Below are positions 24,038-33,539 of a stretch of DNA of 64,000 bases, in pieces. The position numbers were made by a program, and so were the translations under genes. Every line of letters begins with the position of its first letter. The first letter of the stretch is position 1. The stretch spans positions 1-64,000 of the forward strand of contig NZ_JSBW02000018.1 of assembly GCF_000772705.2 (NCBI RefSeq), in the 5' to 3' direction. The notes under the pieces were generated by a model. The model was given only the letters and a program-made list of their open reading frames with translations, had not been told where the DNA came from and did no database searches. The DNA comes from Xanthomonas vasicola. Lineage in GTDB: Bacteria; Pseudomonadota; Gammaproteobacteria; Xanthomonadales; Xanthomonadaceae.

Positions 24038-24430
24038 ATGGCAACCAAATCATTCCATCGTACCGACCGCGTGTCTGCGCAGGTGCGTCGCGACCTCGGC
24101 ACGATCGTGCACGCGGCCGTGCGTGACCACGGCTTGCCGTCGGTCAGCGTGTCCGACGTCGAAATCAGCCGCGACCTGGCGCACGCCAAGGTCTTCGTGA
24201 CTGCGCTGCAGCAGGAACGTTCGGCCGAAGCGGTCAAGGGGCTCAAGGAAATCGCCGGCCAGTTGCGCACGCAGTTGGCGCGCGCGATGAAGCTGCGCCA
24301 CGTGCCCGAGCTGCACTTCCATTACGACGATTCGGTCGATCGCGGCGAGCGCATCGACAATCTGTTGCGTGACCTTGACGACGTCGGCCCCGAGGCCACG
24401 TCCAGCGACGAAGACGCCGAACAGCGCTGA
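24038..24430 (+). CDS. rbfA: 30S ribosome-binding factor A
   Basis: This 130-residue cold-shock-associated factor assists 16S rRNA 5'-end maturation on the 30S subunit. The RbfA fold is recognisable from VSAQVRRDLGTIVHAAVRD, the strand VSDVEISRDLAHAKVFV, and the C-terminal RHVPELHFHYDDSVDRGERI. Its place between infB and truB supports the call. The terminal tail is acidic. Confidence 0.95.
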   Translation: MATKSFHRTDRVSAQVRRDLGTIVHAAVRDHGLPSVSVSDVEISRDLAHAKVFVTALQQERSAEAVKGLKEIAGQLRTQLARAMKLRHVPELHFHYDDSVDRGERIDNLLRDLDDVGPEATSSDEDAEQR

Positions 24431-24509
24431 GCGCTGTCACGGCCCGCCGCCTCTGCTGCGGCCCTGATTTCCGCGGGCGCGCATAGCGCCCGATTCGAGC
24501 GCCGATCTT

Positions 24510-25436
24510 TTGAAACCCCGCATCTTCTACCGCCCGTTGCACGGCATCCTGTTGCTGGACAAGCCGGCCGGGCTCAGTTCCAACAATGCATTGCAGGTGG
24601 CGCGCCGGTTATTGCGTGCAGAGAAGGGTGGCCATACCGGCAGCCTGGATCCGCTGGCCACCGGCCTGCTACCGCTGTGCTTTGGCGAAGCGACCAAAAT
24701 CGCCGGACTGCTGCTGGGGTCGGCTAAGGCGTACGACGCCGAGATCGTGTTGGGCGTCACCACCGATACCGACGATGCCGACGGCGAGCCGCTGCGCAAA
24801 CGTGCGGTGCCAGACGTGAGCGAGGCCGATCTGCAAGCGGCGCTGGCGCGCTTCATCGGCCGTATCGAGCAGCAGGCGCCGATCTATTCCGCACTCAAGC
24901 AAGGCGGTGAGCCGCTGTATGCCAAGGCGCGGCGCGGCGAAGTCATCGAGGCGCCGGTACGTGAGGTCGAGGTGCAGGCGATCGAGGTGCTGGGCTACAG
25001 CGCGCCGCGTCTGCAACTGCGCGTGACCTGCGGCTCGGGCACCTATATCCGCAGCCTAGCGCGCGATCTGGGCGAAGTGCTGGGCTGCGGCGCGCACATC
25101 GCTTCGTTGCGTCGGCTGTGGGTGGAGCCGTTTCGCGCCCCGCAGATGATCACGCTGGAGGCGTTGGCGGCAGCGCTGGAAGCGGACACCGATGCGCAGA
25201 CAGTGCTGCTGCCGATCGAGGCCGGTCTGGCCGATTTCGCGCGGATCGTGCTTGATGAGGCCCTCGCGGCGCGTTTCCGCATGGGGCAGCGCTTACGCGA
25301 TTCTGCATTCCCGACTGGCCAGGTGGCCGTGTTCGGACCGGACGGAAGCCCGTCAGGCCTAGGCTTGGTGGATGCGGACGGGCGCCTGTCGCCGCAGCGA
25401 TTGTTCAATGGACTGAACGAGATTTCAGCCTGTTAA
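24510..25436 (+). CDS. truB: tRNA pseudouridine(55) synthase
   Basis: This 308-residue enzyme makes pseudouridine 55 in the T-loop of tRNAs. It shows [14 protein letters not shown] and the catalytic Asp in [12 protein letters not shown], then [16 protein letters not shown], and [13 protein letters not shown] around residues 172-184. The start is TTG at 24510, giving the typical N-terminus RIFYRPLHG. The C-terminus has a small PUA-like region. Confidence 0.95.
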   Translation: MKPRIFYRPLHGILLLDKPAGLSSNNALQVARRLLRAEKGGHTGSLDPLATGLLPLCFGEATKIAGLLLGSAKAYDAEIVLGVTTDTDDADGEPLRKRAVPDVSEADLQAALARFIGRIEQQAPIYSALKQGGEPLYAKARRGEVIEAPVREVEVQAIEVLGYSAPRLQLRVTCGSGTYIRSLARDLGEVLGCGAHIASLRRLWVEPFRAPQMITLEALAAALEADTDAQTVLLPIEAGLADFARIVLDEALAARFRMGQRLRDSAFPTGQVAVFGPDGSPSGLGLVDADGRLSPQRLFNGLNEISAC

Positions 25437-25448
25437 GATTTTGTCAAC

Positions 25449-25477
25449 TTGTTCCCTGGGCCGCGCAACGGTACAAT
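25449..25477 (+). promoter_or_regulatory. Candidate sigma-70 promoter for rpsO
   Basis: TTGTTC (25449-25454) and TACAAT (25472-25477) are separated by 17 bases, about 115 bases upstream of the rpsO start. This gives rpsO-pnp a promoter of its own right after truB. Confidence 0.55.
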
Positions 25478-25592
25478 TTTGCGGCCCCGATCGGGGCACC
25501 TCAGCGCCAAGCGCGCTCATCCTAAGCAAACGGCGAGTCCGACGGTGCGTCACGCACGTTCCTGTAGACCACGCATCTATCGAGAAAACATC

Positions 25593-25853
25593 ATGTCTGT
25601 CGACACCCAGAAAGTTATTGAAGACAACAAGCGCAGCGCCCAGGACACCGGTTCGCCGGAAGTGCAGGTCGCTCTGCTGACCGCGCGTATCGAGCTGCTG
25701 ACCGGTCACTTCAAGACCCACAAGAAGGATCACCACAGCCGTCGTGGTCTGCTGCAGATGGTCAACCGTCGCCGCAGCCTGCTCGACTACCTGAAGAAGA
25801 AGGACAACGAGCGTTACAAGTCCTTGATCGAGAAGCTCGGCCTGCGCCGCTAA
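25593..25853 (+). CDS. rpsO: 30S ribosomal protein S15
   Basis: This 86-residue primary 16S rRNA-binding protein has the family core [31 protein letters not shown] and [13 protein letters not shown]. The ATG at 25593 gives nearly the usual length (88-89). The 5' leader of about 110 bases is long enough for the autoregulation known for rpsO in E. coli, but no homologous pseudoknot was recognised by eye. Confidence 0.97.
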   Translation: MSVDTQKVIEDNKRSAQDTGSPEVQVALLTARIELLTGHFKTHKKDHHSRRGLLQMVNRRRSLLDYLKKKDNERYKSLIEKLGLRR

Positions 25854-25866
25854 TCGAGTCCTACCG

Positions 25867-25899
25867 CCGCGGCGCAGCGATGCGCCGCGGTTTTGTTTT
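25867..25899 (+). terminator. Intrinsic terminator between rpsO and pnp
   Basis: A perfect 10-bp stem, CCGCGGCGCA-GCGA-TGCGCCGCGG, is followed by TTTTGTTTT. It sits in the rpsO-pnp gap, where E. coli also has a partial terminator and RNase III processing site. Confidence 0.85.
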
Positions 25900-26021
25900 G
25901 GTCAACCGCACTCCGTTTTTCGCAACACGCACTCTTGGGCCGGAGCCTCCCGGCCGCCCGTTCTCGGCATGGGTCGACGACGGTCCAACGCAGACAGCAA
26001 CACCTAAGGGAAAAAACCTCC

Positions 26022-28136
26022 GTGGCAAAAATCACCAAAACCTTCCAGTACGGCAAGCACACCGTCACCCTTGAGACGGGCGAAATCGCTCGCCAGGCAG
26101 GCGGTGCCGTCATCGTTAAGTTCGACGACACCGTACTGCTGGTCACCGCCGTCGCCGCCAAGAGCGCGCGCGAAGGGCAGGACTTCTTTCCTCTGACGGT
26201 TGATTATCAGGAGAAGTTCTACGCTGGCGGCCGCATCCCGGGCGGCTTCTTCAAGCGCGAAGGACGCGCGACCGAGAAGGAAACGTTGATCTCGCGCCTG
26301 ATCGATCGCCCGATCCGTCCGCTGTTCCCGGAGGACTACAAGAACGAAGTGCAGATCATCGCCACCGTGATGTCGATGAACCCGGACATCGACGGCGATA
26401 TCGCCGCGCTGATCGGCGCATCGGCCGCGCTGTCGCTGGCCGGCACCCCGTTCAACGGCCCGATCGCTGCGGCGAAGGTGGGTTACAAGAATGGCGAATA
26501 CATCCTCAACCCGACCGTGACCGAGCTGAAGGATTCGCAGCTGGAACTGGTCGTGGCCGGTACCGCCAATGCGGTGCTGATGGTCGAGTCCGAAGCCGAG
26601 CTGCTGTCGGAAGAAGTGATGCTGGGCGCGGTGACGTTCGGCCATCGCGAGATGCAGAAAGTCATCAACATCATCAACGAGCTGACCGTCGAAGCCGGCA
26701 CCAAGCCGTCCGATTGGGTGGCCCCGGCGAAGAACGACGGCATGATCGCCGCACTGAAGGAAGCAGTGGGCGACCAGCTCGCTTCGGCGTTCCAGGTGCG
26801 CGACAAGCTGCAGCGCCGCGATGCGATTTCGGCCATCAAGAAAGACGTGCTGGGTGTGCTGGCGCCGCGCGCCACGATCGAAGGCTGGGCTGCCGGTGAT
26901 CTGTCGAAGGAATTCGGCGAGCTGGAATACCAGACCATGCGCGGCTCGGTGCTGAGCACCAAGGTGCGTATCGACGGTCGCGCGCTGGACACCGTGCGTC
27001 CGATCAGTGCCAAGGCTGGCGTGTTGCCGCGTACCCACGGTTCGGCGCTGTTCACCCGCGGCGAAACCCAGGCGATCGTGATCACCACGCTGGGCACCGC
27101 GCGCGACGGTCAGGTCATCGACGCCGTCTCGGGCGAGTACAAAGAAAACTTCCTGTTCCATTACAACTTCCCTCCGTACTCGGTGGGCGAGTGCGGTCGT
27201 TTCGGTGCGCCGAAGCGTCGCGAAATCGGTCATGGCCGTCTGGCCAAGCGCGGCGTGCTCGCCGTGATGCCGAGCCTGGAAGAATTCCCTTACACCATCC
27301 GTGTGGTTTCGGAAATCACCGAGTCCAACGGTTCGTCCTCGATGGCATCGGTCTGCGGCAGCTCGCTGGCGCTGATGGACGCCGGTGTGCCGATCAAGGC
27401 ACCGGTTGCCGGTATCGCGATGGGTCTGGTCAAGGAAGGTAACGACTTCGTCGTGCTCTCCGACATCCTGGGTGACGAAGATCACCTCGGCGACATGGAC
27501 TTCAAGGTGGCCGGTACTGCCGAAGGCGTGTCCGCGCTGCAGATGGACATCAAGATCGAAGGCATCACCGAAGAAATCATGAAGCAGGCACTGCAGCAGG
27601 CCAAGGCTGGCCGTCTGCACATCCTGGGCGAGATGGCGCATGCGCTGACCACCCCGCGTCAGGAGCTGAGCGACTACGCGCCGCGCCTGCTGACCATCAA
27701 GATCCACCCGGACAAGATCCGCGAAGTGATCGGCAAGGGCGGCTCGACCATCCAGGCCATCACCAAGGAAACCGGTACGCAGATCGACATCCAGGACGAC
27801 GGCACGATCATCATCGCCTCGGTGAATGCAATCGCTGCGCAGGCTGCAAAGTCGCGCATCGAGCAGATCACCTCGGACGTGGAGCCGGGCCGCATCTACG
27901 AAGGCAAGGTCGCCAAGATCATGGACTTTGGTGCGTTCGTCACCATCCTGCCGGGCAAGGATGGGCTGGTGCACGTCTCGCAGATTTCTAGCGAGCGCGT
28001 GGAGAAGGTTGGCGACAAGTTGAAGGAAGGCGATCTGGTCCGCGTCAAGGTGCTGGAAGTGGACAAACAGGGCCGCATCCGTCTGTCGATCAAGGCAGTG
28101 GAAGAAGGCGAAGGCGTGCCGGCTTCGGCCGAGTAA
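26022..28136 (+). CDS. pnp: Polyribonucleotide nucleotidyltransferase
   Basis: This 704-residue phosphorolytic 3'-5' exoribonuclease is a trimer and a degradosome component. It has two RNase PH-like domains (first with [17 protein letters not shown]; second with [15 protein letters not shown] and [12 protein letters not shown]). A KH domain near residue 560 shows [13 protein letters not shown], and an S1 domain near residue 625 shows [18 protein letters not shown]. The start is GTG at 26022; an open frame upstream adds unrelated residues. Confidence 0.97.
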   Translation: MAKITKTFQYGKHTVTLETGEIARQAGGAVIVKFDDTVLLVTAVAAKSAREGQDFFPLTVDYQEKFYAGGRIPGGFFKREGRATEKETLISRLIDRPIRPLFPEDYKNEVQIIATVMSMNPDIDGDIAALIGASAALSLAGTPFNGPIAAAKVGYKNGEYILNPTVTELKDSQLELVVAGTANAVLMVESEAELLSEEVMLGAVTFGHREMQKVINIINELTVEAGTKPSDWVAPAKNDGMIAALKEAVGDQLASAFQVRDKLQRRDAISAIKKDVLGVLAPRATIEGWAAGDLSKEFGELEYQTMRGSVLSTKVRIDGRALDTVRPISAKAGVLPRTHGSALFTRGETQAIVITTLGTARDGQVIDAVSGEYKENFLFHYNFPPYSVGECGRFGAPKRREIGHGRLAKRGVLAVMPSLEEFPYTIRVVSEITESNGSSSMASVCGSSLALMDAGVPIKAPVAGIAMGLVKEGNDFVVLSDILGDEDHLGDMDFKVAGTAEGVSALQMDIKIEGITEEIMKQALQQAKAGRLHILGEMAHALTTPRQELSDYAPRLLTIKIHPDKIREVIGKGGSTIQAITKETGTQIDIQDDGTIIIASVNAIAAQAAKSRIEQITSDVEPGRIYEGKVAKIMDFGAFVTILPGKDGLVHVSQISSERVEKVGDKLKEGDLVRVKVLEVDKQGRIRLSIKAVEEGEGVPASAE

Positions 28137-28177
28137 TCGCTGCTGTCTAATGCATCACGCGTGATGCGTAACGAAAA

Positions 28178-28200
28178 AGCGGGCTTCGGCCCGCTTTTTT
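28178..28200 (+). terminator. Intrinsic terminator after pnp
   Basis: The stem AGCGGGC-TTCG-GCCCGCT with a UUCG-type tetraloop is followed by six T. It ends the rimP-pnp block. Confidence 0.9.
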
Positions 28201-28232
28201 GTTGTGTGCGATCGGTGCAGCGTTGCTTGATT

Positions 28233-28390
28233 CCTTCTCGTATCGGGAGAAGGTGGCACGCAGTGCCGGATGAGGGTGCGACGCAGGGAGATATCACCGC
28301 CGCGGCGGCCGGACGCGGCGCCATGCGCCAATAGAAGTAAATCGATGGCGTCACGCTCACCACCCAGGCTATCTCTCGACGGGAGAGGTG
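28233..28390. repeat. REP-like intergenic repeat candidate
   Basis: Short palindromes stand at both ends: CCTTCTC...GAGAAGG at 28233-28253 and CTCTC...GAGAG at 28373-28387. Between them is GGTGGCACGCAGTGCCGGAT, a word type I recognise from dispersed Xanthomonas intergenic repeats. Membership in a repeat family needs a genome search. Confidence 0.4.
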
Positions 28391-28407
28391 GTTTAACTGC
28401 TAACGAC

Positions 28408-29460
28408 TTACCCCTGCTGTTGCGTCGGCGCAGGCTGCGTTTCCGGACGTGGCGGGACAACGCGCGGGAAACCCGGCGGCATCGTTTGTTCTGCGGGCGC
28501 AGTGTTGGGCGCGGGCAGTGGCACCGTCGGTGGCGGCGCCACCACTGCCGCATCAGGACGCAATTTCAGAAGTGCGGCCCAGTCGCGGCGATTGAAGTCG
28601 CACAGTTCTTCGTGCGCCGGCGTGCACTCGCTGGCAATACCCAGACTGTCTTCGTTTTGGTCCTGGCTGCTGTCCGATTGCGGCGTTGGCAAGATCACGC
28701 GGCCGGCGCGATCCAACGGCATCTTGCGCATCATTACCGTGTTGAACACATTGCCGCCGATCAGATACAGCGTGCGATCGCCGCCGACGTTGGCGGCCAT
28801 CACGACATCGCAATGCGATTGCCACTGCATCGGCGCGCTGCCGCCGAGCGCAGCCTTAAGGCCGGCATAGCCCAAGGCGGTGCTGCGCCCGCGCAGCAGA
28901 CACAGCAGATCGCCAGGCGCGGGCTTTTCGACCGCCGGATCAGTGAACTGGTACGGGCCAGCTGCGCCGTCGTTGTAGGCGCTGCGGATGTAATCCAGAT
29001 GACGTACGGAACGATGAAAGCCGCTCAGCCCCGACTGCGTCATTACCCAGGAAATGAAAGCGGCCGACCACGGGTTATCGATCAGAAACGCGCGGCAGTC
29101 GCTGGCGGTGTAGCGCGTGCCATCCAGTGCCGCGCAGCTGGAAGCGCCGGGGCGGCCGCCCATCGACGCAAGTGTACCGCTGTCGCGCCAGTAGCCCGCA
29201 ACGCGTTGCCAGGCGACCAGGCCATGGTCGGCGAGATAACCCGATTCGGCTTCGGTGACGCCCAGGCTGGCCACGCGACCCTTAGCATCGATAAACGGGC
29301 GCTGCCACAAGCGATGCTCATTGCAGGCGTTGTGCACGATGGCGATCGCAGCGGGGCTGGTGCCGAACCGTGGCGGGATATCGCACACCTCCGCAGCCGC
29401 AGCGCTGCTTCCAGCACCTGCCAGCAACAAGCAGAGCCACGGCCAAGGTCTTACGGTCAT
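28408..29460 (-). CDS. Secreted DUF2272 domain protein
   Basis: This 350-residue protein has a Sec signal peptide (hydrophobic residues 6-22, cleavage near AAAAEV). It resembles DUF2272 proteins from the block NPWSAAFISWVMTQSGL near residue 128, RSVRHLDYIRSA, and KPAPGDLLCLLR with a Cys near residue 186. The arrangement (Ala-Phe-Ile-Ser-Trp, later a His-x-Asp in QSHCDVV) suggests a papain-like or NlpC-like fold, but the activity is unknown. The last 50 residues are Pro/Ala-rich. It may act in the periplasm. It follows nadC on the same strand after 63 bases. Confidence 0.7.
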   Translation of the reverse strand: MTVRPWPWLCLLLAGAGSSAAAAEVCDIPPRFGTSPAAIAIVHNACNEHRLWQRPFIDAKGRVASLGVTEAESGYLADHGLVAWQRVAGYWRDSGTLASMGGRPGASSCAALDGTRYTASDCRAFLIDNPWSAAFISWVMTQSGLSGFHRSVRHLDYIRSAYNDGAAGPYQFTDPAVEKPAPGDLLCLLRGRSTALGYAGLKAALGGSAPMQWQSHCDVVMAANVGGDRTLYLIGGNVFNTVMMRKMPLDRAGRVILPTPQSDSSQDQNEDSLGIASECTPAHEELCDFNRRDWAALLKLRPDAAVVAPPPTVPLPAPNTAPAEQTMPPGFPRVVPPRPETQPAPTQQQG

Positions 29461-29523
29461 TGCAGGTCCCGCACGGAAACAATCGCAGCAGGCTGCCAGA
29501 GCCGGCTGCGCGCACGCGTGAAA

Positions 29524-30411
29524 TCAGCGGGTTGGCGGCGGGCCGAGTTTGAGCGACAGATCCACCGCCTGCACGTGCTTGGTGAGCCCGCCAATCGAAA
29601 TGCAGTCCACGCCGTCTTCGGCGATTGCGCGAACGCCGGCCAGATCCACGCTGCCGGAGACTTCCAGCGGAATGCGTCGTTCGGGCGGCAATGCGGCAAC
29701 GATACGTACTGCTTCGCGGCGCATGGCTTGGTCGAAGTCATCGATCAGGATGCGCGTGCAACCGACCTGCAAGGCTTCATGCAGTTGCTCCAGCGTTTCC
29801 ACTTCGACCACCAGCGGCAGCTGCGGTTGCTGCGCGCGTGCGGCATGCACGGCAGCGCTCAACGACCCGGCGGCACGGATGTGGTTTTCCTTGAGCATCA
29901 CCGTGTCGAATAGGCCGATGCGGTGATTGTCGCCACCGCCGCAGCGCACGGCGTATTTCTGCGCGGCGCGCAGGCCCGGGAGCGTCTTGCGTGTGTCCAG
30001 AATACGCGCGTGCGTCCCGGCCACCGCCGCCACATACGCCGCGGTGGTGGTTGCCGTGGCCGACAGCGTCTGCATGAAATTGAGCGACGTGCGTTCGGCA
30101 CTGACCAGGCTACGGCTACGCCCGTGCAGCAGCGCGAGCACCGTGCCGGCAGCCACGTGCTGGCCTTCGTGCACCTGCCAGTCGATGCGCACTTGCGGGT
30201 CGAGCGCGCGGTGGGTGGCATCGAACCAGGGACGGCCGGCGATCACCGCATCCTGCTTACACAGCAAATAGGCGCTGTCGGCCTGGTCGGGTAGCAGCGC
30301 TGCGGTCACATCGCCGTTGCCCATGTCTTCGCCCAGGGCGCGCGCCACATCGGCTTGGATCGATTCGGCGGGTGGCGCGACCGGCACGTTGGTGTGCAGG
30401 GGCAGGCTCAC
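29524..30411 (-). CDS. nadC: Nicotinate-nucleotide diphosphorylase (carboxylating)
   Basis: This 295-residue quinolinate phosphoribosyltransferase converts quinolinate and PRPP to nicotinate mononucleotide in NAD synthesis. Motifs are NGDVTAALLP near residue 32, LNFMQTLSATAT, DTRKTLPGLR, MLKENHIRAAG near residue 172, ILIDDF, and SGSVDLAGVRAIAEDGVD with SIGGLTK near the end. The start overlaps the Trm112-like gene by four bases. Confidence 0.96.
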   Translation of the reverse strand: MSLPLHTNVPVAPPAESIQADVARALGEDMGNGDVTAALLPDQADSAYLLCKQDAVIAGRPWFDATHRALDPQVRIDWQVHEGQHVAAGTVLALLHGRSRSLVSAERTSLNFMQTLSATATTTAAYVAAVAGTHARILDTRKTLPGLRAAQKYAVRCGGGDNHRIGLFDTVMLKENHIRAAGSLSAAVHAARAQQPQLPLVVEVETLEQLHEALQVGCTRILIDDFDQAMRREAVRIVAALPPERRIPLEVSGSVDLAGVRAIAEDGVDCISIGGLTKHVQAVDLSLKLGPPPTR

Positions 30412-30677
30412 TTCTCGGGGAAGTCGGCGATTTGCGTGGTGGCGATGGCTTCTTCAGCCAGCAGCACCGGAATGCCGTCATCGACGCGGAAGATCTGCTT
30501 GCGGTCGCGGGTAATCAATGCCTCGCGCAGAGGCTGGGTCTGGGCGGCGCCGTCGGCGCGCTGCAGGGTTCCGCCGGCAATGGCGGCGTTGAGTGCTTCC
30601 AGGCCCTTGCCGTCGAGCAGCGAAAGCGGCTGGCGGGTGTCGGGGGAGCACAGCAGGTCGAGCAGTTTGCGATCCAT
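30408..30677 (-). CDS. Trm112/YcaR-like small protein
   Basis: This 89-residue protein has the Trm112p-like pattern: an N-terminal MDRKLLDLLCSPDTRQPL and a C-terminal FRVDDGIPVLLAEEAI. Relatives are small zinc-ribbon-like proteins that often serve as partners of methyltransferases or other enzymes. Only one Cys remains here, so zinc binding by the classical cysteine set is unlikely. It is translationally coupled to nadC and divergent from purE. Confidence 0.8.
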   Translation of the reverse strand: MDRKLLDLLCSPDTRQPLSLLDGKGLEALNAAIAGGTLQRADGAAQTQPLREALITRDRKQIFRVDDGIPVLLAEEAIATTQIADFPEK

Positions 30678-30735
30678 CGAAGTCTTGTCTTGCCTGGAGA
30701 TTGGCTAGAATACGTCTTTACCGCAGGGCAGGGCC

Positions 30736-31239
30736 ATGACCTCCAACCACTCCGCGCCGCTGGTCGGCATCGTGATGGGCTCCCGTTCGGATTGGGAAAC
30801 CATGCAACACGCAGCTCAGAAGCTCGACGCGCTGGGCGTGCCGTACGAAGTCAAGGTGGTTTCGGCGCACCGCACCCCGGACGTGTTGTTCACCTATGCC
30901 GAACAGGCTGGCGAACGCGGCCTGCGCGCGATCATCGCCGGCGCCGGCGGCGCGGCGCATCTGCCGGGCATGCTGGCCGCCAAGACCGCAGTGCCGGTAC
31001 TCGGCGTGCCGGTGCAGTCCAAGGCGCTCAACGGCATGGATTCGCTGCTGTCGATCGTGCAGATGCCGGCCGGCATTCCGGTGGCCACCTTTGCCATCGG
31101 CAATGCGGGTGCGGCCAATGCAGCGTTGTTTGCGGCGGCCATGCTGGCGCCCGAGCAGGCGCATATCGGTGAAGCATTAGCGCAGTTCCGCGCCAAGCAG
31201 ACCGACGACGTCATGGCCAGCGACGACCCGCGCCAATGA
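30736..31239 (+). CDS. purE: N5-carboxyaminoimidazole ribonucleotide mutase
   Basis: This 167-residue class I PurE converts N5-CAIR to CAIR in purine synthesis. The motifs [26 protein letters not shown] and [13 protein letters not shown] are all present. Its stop overlaps the purK start, so the two consecutive-step enzymes are coupled. Confidence 0.97.
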   Translation: MTSNHSAPLVGIVMGSRSDWETMQHAAQKLDALGVPYEVKVVSAHRTPDVLFTYAEQAGERGLRAIIAGAGGAAHLPGMLAAKTAVPVLGVPVQSKALNGMDSLLSIVQMPAGIPVATFAIGNAGAANAALFAAAMLAPEQAHIGEALAQFRAKQTDDVMASDDPRQ

Positions 31240-32381
31240 GCACTGTCGGCATTCTGGGTGGCGGCCAGCTGGCGCGCATGTTGGTGCTGGCCGGTGCGCC
31301 GCTGGGCATACGCTTTGCGGTATTCGATCCGGCAGCCGATGCTTGCGCAGGGCAGGTGGCGCCGCTGCAGGTGGGTGCGTTCGATGACGCCGCGGCACTT
31401 GCTGCCTTCGCCGAACAGGTGGATGTGATCACCTTCGACTTCGAAAACGTGCCGGCCACCAGCGCGCGGCAACTTGCCGCGCAGGTGCCTGTGTACCCGA
31501 GCCCGGCTGCGCTTGCAGTTGCGCAGGACCGGCTCAGCGAAAAAACCTTGTTCCGCGAGCTCGGCATTCCGGTACCGGAGTTTGCCGCGATCGACGACCG
31601 CGCCGGTCTGGATGCAGCGCTTGCGCGCATCGGCACGCCGTGCGTGCTGAAGACGCGCCGCTTCGGCTATGACGGCAAGGGCCAGTTCCGCATCAAGACG
31701 CTCGCCGATGCCGATGCCGCATGGGGCGCACTCGGCGCGCAGGCCGCGCACGTTGGCTTGATCGTGGAAGCGTTCGTGCCGTTTCAGCGCGAGGTGAGCG
31801 CGGTGGCAGTACGCGGGCGCGATGGCGAATTTCGCGCCTGGCCGTTGACTGAGAACTGGCACGTGGACGGTGTGCTGTCGGCCAGCCTGGCGCCGGCGAG
31901 CGTAGACACAACACTACAAATTTTGGCCGAATCGCACGCGCGCGCAGTGGCGGAAAAGCTCGATTATGTCGGCGTCTTTGCGCTGGAACTGTTCGTGCGC
32001 GACGGCGAGCTGCTGGCCAACGAAATGGCGCCGCGCGTGCACAACTCGGGGCATTGGACCATCGAAGGCGCCGAGACCTCGCAGTTCGAAAACCATGCGC
32101 GTGCCGTCCTTGGCTTGCCGCTGGGCAGCACGGCGATGCGCGGCCACGCCTGCATGCTCAACTGGCTGGGCGCGATGCCGGACGCCGCGGCGTTTCTGGT
32201 GGTACCTGGCGGGCATTGGCACGACTACGGCAAGCAAGCACGCGATGGCCGCAAGGTAGGGCACGCAACGCTGCGTGCGGAGACGGTGCAGGCGCTTGCA
32301 TCGGCAGTGAGCGATGCAGGCGCGGCGTTGCTGCGCGATCCGCAAGTTGGGCCGGTAGTTGCGCGCTTGAACGAAGGCTGA
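31236..32381 (+). CDS. purK: 5-(carboxyamino)imidazole ribonucleotide synthase
   Basis: This 381-residue ATP-grasp enzyme carboxylates AIR to N5-CAIR using ATP and bicarbonate, feeding PurE. It begins with [11 protein letters not shown] and has [23 protein letters not shown] (ATP-grasp), IVEAFVPF, and the metal-binding [14 protein letters not shown] near residue 268. The start overlaps purE by four bases. A 10-bp hairpin covers the stop codon. Confidence 0.97.
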   Translation: MSTVGILGGGQLARMLVLAGAPLGIRFAVFDPAADACAGQVAPLQVGAFDDAAALAAFAEQVDVITFDFENVPATSARQLAAQVPVYPSPAALAVAQDRLSEKTLFRELGIPVPEFAAIDDRAGLDAALARIGTPCVLKTRRFGYDGKGQFRIKTLADADAAWGALGAQAAHVGLIVEAFVPFQREVSAVAVRGRDGEFRAWPLTENWHVDGVLSASLAPASVDTTLQILAESHARAVAEKLDYVGVFALELFVRDGELLANEMAPRVHNSGHWTIEGAETSQFENHARAVLGLPLGSTAMRGHACMLNWLGAMPDAAAFLVVPGGHWHDYGKQARDGRKVGHATLRAETVQALASAVSDAGAALLRDPQVGPVVARLNEG

Positions 32382-32399
32382 TGCGCGTAGCGCATCAGC
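32377..32399 (+). other. Hairpin over the purK stop codon
   Basis: The stem GCTGATGCGC-GTA-GCGCATCAGC is perfect over 10 bp and includes the TGA of purK (32379-32381). No T-run follows, so it is not a classical terminator. purK and the downstream sod gene converge here. Confidence 0.5.
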
Positions 32400-32518
32400 G
32401 CTGATCCGGCGCTGTGTAAGTCGTTTTCCGCGATGACGCATTGGTGCCGTGATCGAAGACGCTCGGCAACTTCGTTAGCAGATGAGCCAGTGACCACCTG
32501 CTAACGCAAGCTGAGCGG

Positions 32519-33097
32519 TCAGCCCAGCCGGCTTGCGACAAAATCCCAGTTGACCAGCTTCCAGAAAGCACCCAGGTAGCGCGCGCGATCCTGCTGGTAA
32601 TCCAGGTAATACGCGTGTTCCCAGATGTCGCAAGCGAGTAGCGGAATGTCCGGCCCGGTGAGCGGGGTGGAGGCATTGGGTGTGGCGACTACTGCCAACG
32701 CGCCGTCCGGGCGCTTCACCAGCCACACCCAGCCCGATCCGAAGCTGGTCAAGGCCACGCGATTGAATTCTTGTTTGAAATGCACGAAGTCGCCGAACGA
32801 TTTGGCGATGCTGTCGCCGAGCCGTCCAAGCGGCTCGCCGCCAGCGCGCGGACGCAGGCACTGCCAGTAGAAATTATGGTTCCACACCTGCGCGGCGAGA
32901 TGAAACAGCGTGCCTTGCGCCTGCGCGATGATCTCTTCCAGCATCAGCTCGGCAAACTCGCTGCCTTCGATGCGCGCGTTGAGCTGTTCCACCTCGTTGC
33001 GGTGACAGACGCCGTGATGCGCCTCCAGCGTCGCAGACGAAAGATGCGGTTCCAGGGCAGCGCGGGAGTAGGGCAGTGCAACGTGTTCGATCGGCAT
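32519..33097 (-). CDS. sodB: Iron superoxide dismutase-like protein with altered second sphere
   Basis: This 192-residue protein follows E. coli FeSOD along its whole length. It has LPYSRAALEPHLS, QVWNHNFYWQCL, FGSGWVWLV and DIWEHAYYLDY. The four metal ligands (His in LEAHHG, His in VWNH, Asp and His in DIWEH) and the iron-type Gln in AAQVWNH are kept. However, the helix normally reading HHGKHHQTYV is HHGVCHRNEV, so the residues equivalent to E. coli His30 and Tyr34 are Cys and Glu. Metal binding is likely retained, while dismutation rate or substrate access may differ. It is divergent from the glutaredoxin gene, echoing the sodB-grxD neighbourhood of E. coli. Confidence 0.85.
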   Translation of the reverse strand: MPIEHVALPYSRAALEPHLSSATLEAHHGVCHRNEVEQLNARIEGSEFAELMLEEIIAQAQGTLFHLAAQVWNHNFYWQCLRPRAGGEPLGRLGDSIAKSFGDFVHFKQEFNRVALTSFGSGWVWLVKRPDGALAVVATPNASTPLTGPDIPLLACDIWEHAYYLDYQQDRARYLGAFWKLVNWDFVASRLG

Positions 33098-33218
33098 GAT
33101 GGCAGTGGCAGCGAAGGGGGTGCGGCGATAGGTCGCGCTGAAGGCTTACAATGCGCGCCTTTGCGGAAGTCTATCCGACCCGGCGGTCGGGCCTGCCGCT
33201 CCCAGTCAGGAGAGTCCA

Positions 33219-33539
33219 ATGCCGGTGATGGAACGGATCCAGGCCGAAGTCGAACAACACCCGATCGTGCTGTTCATGAAAGGCACCCCGCAATTCCCGA
33301 TGTGCGAGTTCTCCAGTCGTGCTGCGCAGGCCCTGGTGGCCGCCGGTGCCGATCAGCTGCGCACGGTCAACGTGCTTGAAGAGCCGGAGATACGCGCCAA
33401 TTTGCCGCGCTACTCCAACTGGCCGACCTTCCCGCAATTGTTCATTCATGGCGAACTGATCGGCGGTTGCGACATCACGCTGGAATTGTTCGAGGCCGGC
33501 GAGCTCAAGCGCATTGTCAGCGAGGCGTACCACCCGTGA
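33219..33539 (+). CDS. grxD: Grx4-family monothiol glutaredoxin with CEFS active site
   Basis: This 106-residue protein matches E. coli GrxD: VLFMKGTPQFP near residue 18, the active Cys, then NWPTFPQLFIHGELIGGCDI near residues 67-86. Family members carry iron-sulfur clusters with BolA partners and glutathione. The canonical CGFS is CEFS here (codons TGC GAG TTC TCC). AGGAG precedes the ATG at 33219. Its stop overlaps the GTG of the next gene. Confidence 0.9.
   Translation: MPVMERIQAEVEQHPIVLFMKGTPQFPMCEFSSRAAQALVAAGADQLRTVNVLEEPEIRANLPRYSNWPTFPQLFIHGELIGGCDITLELFEAGELKRIVSEAYHP

Noticed and set aside
26004-27974. 656-codon open frame on the minus strand opposite pnp
   Set aside because: Antisense shadow caused by high G+C third positions; no family resemblance and pnp is certain.
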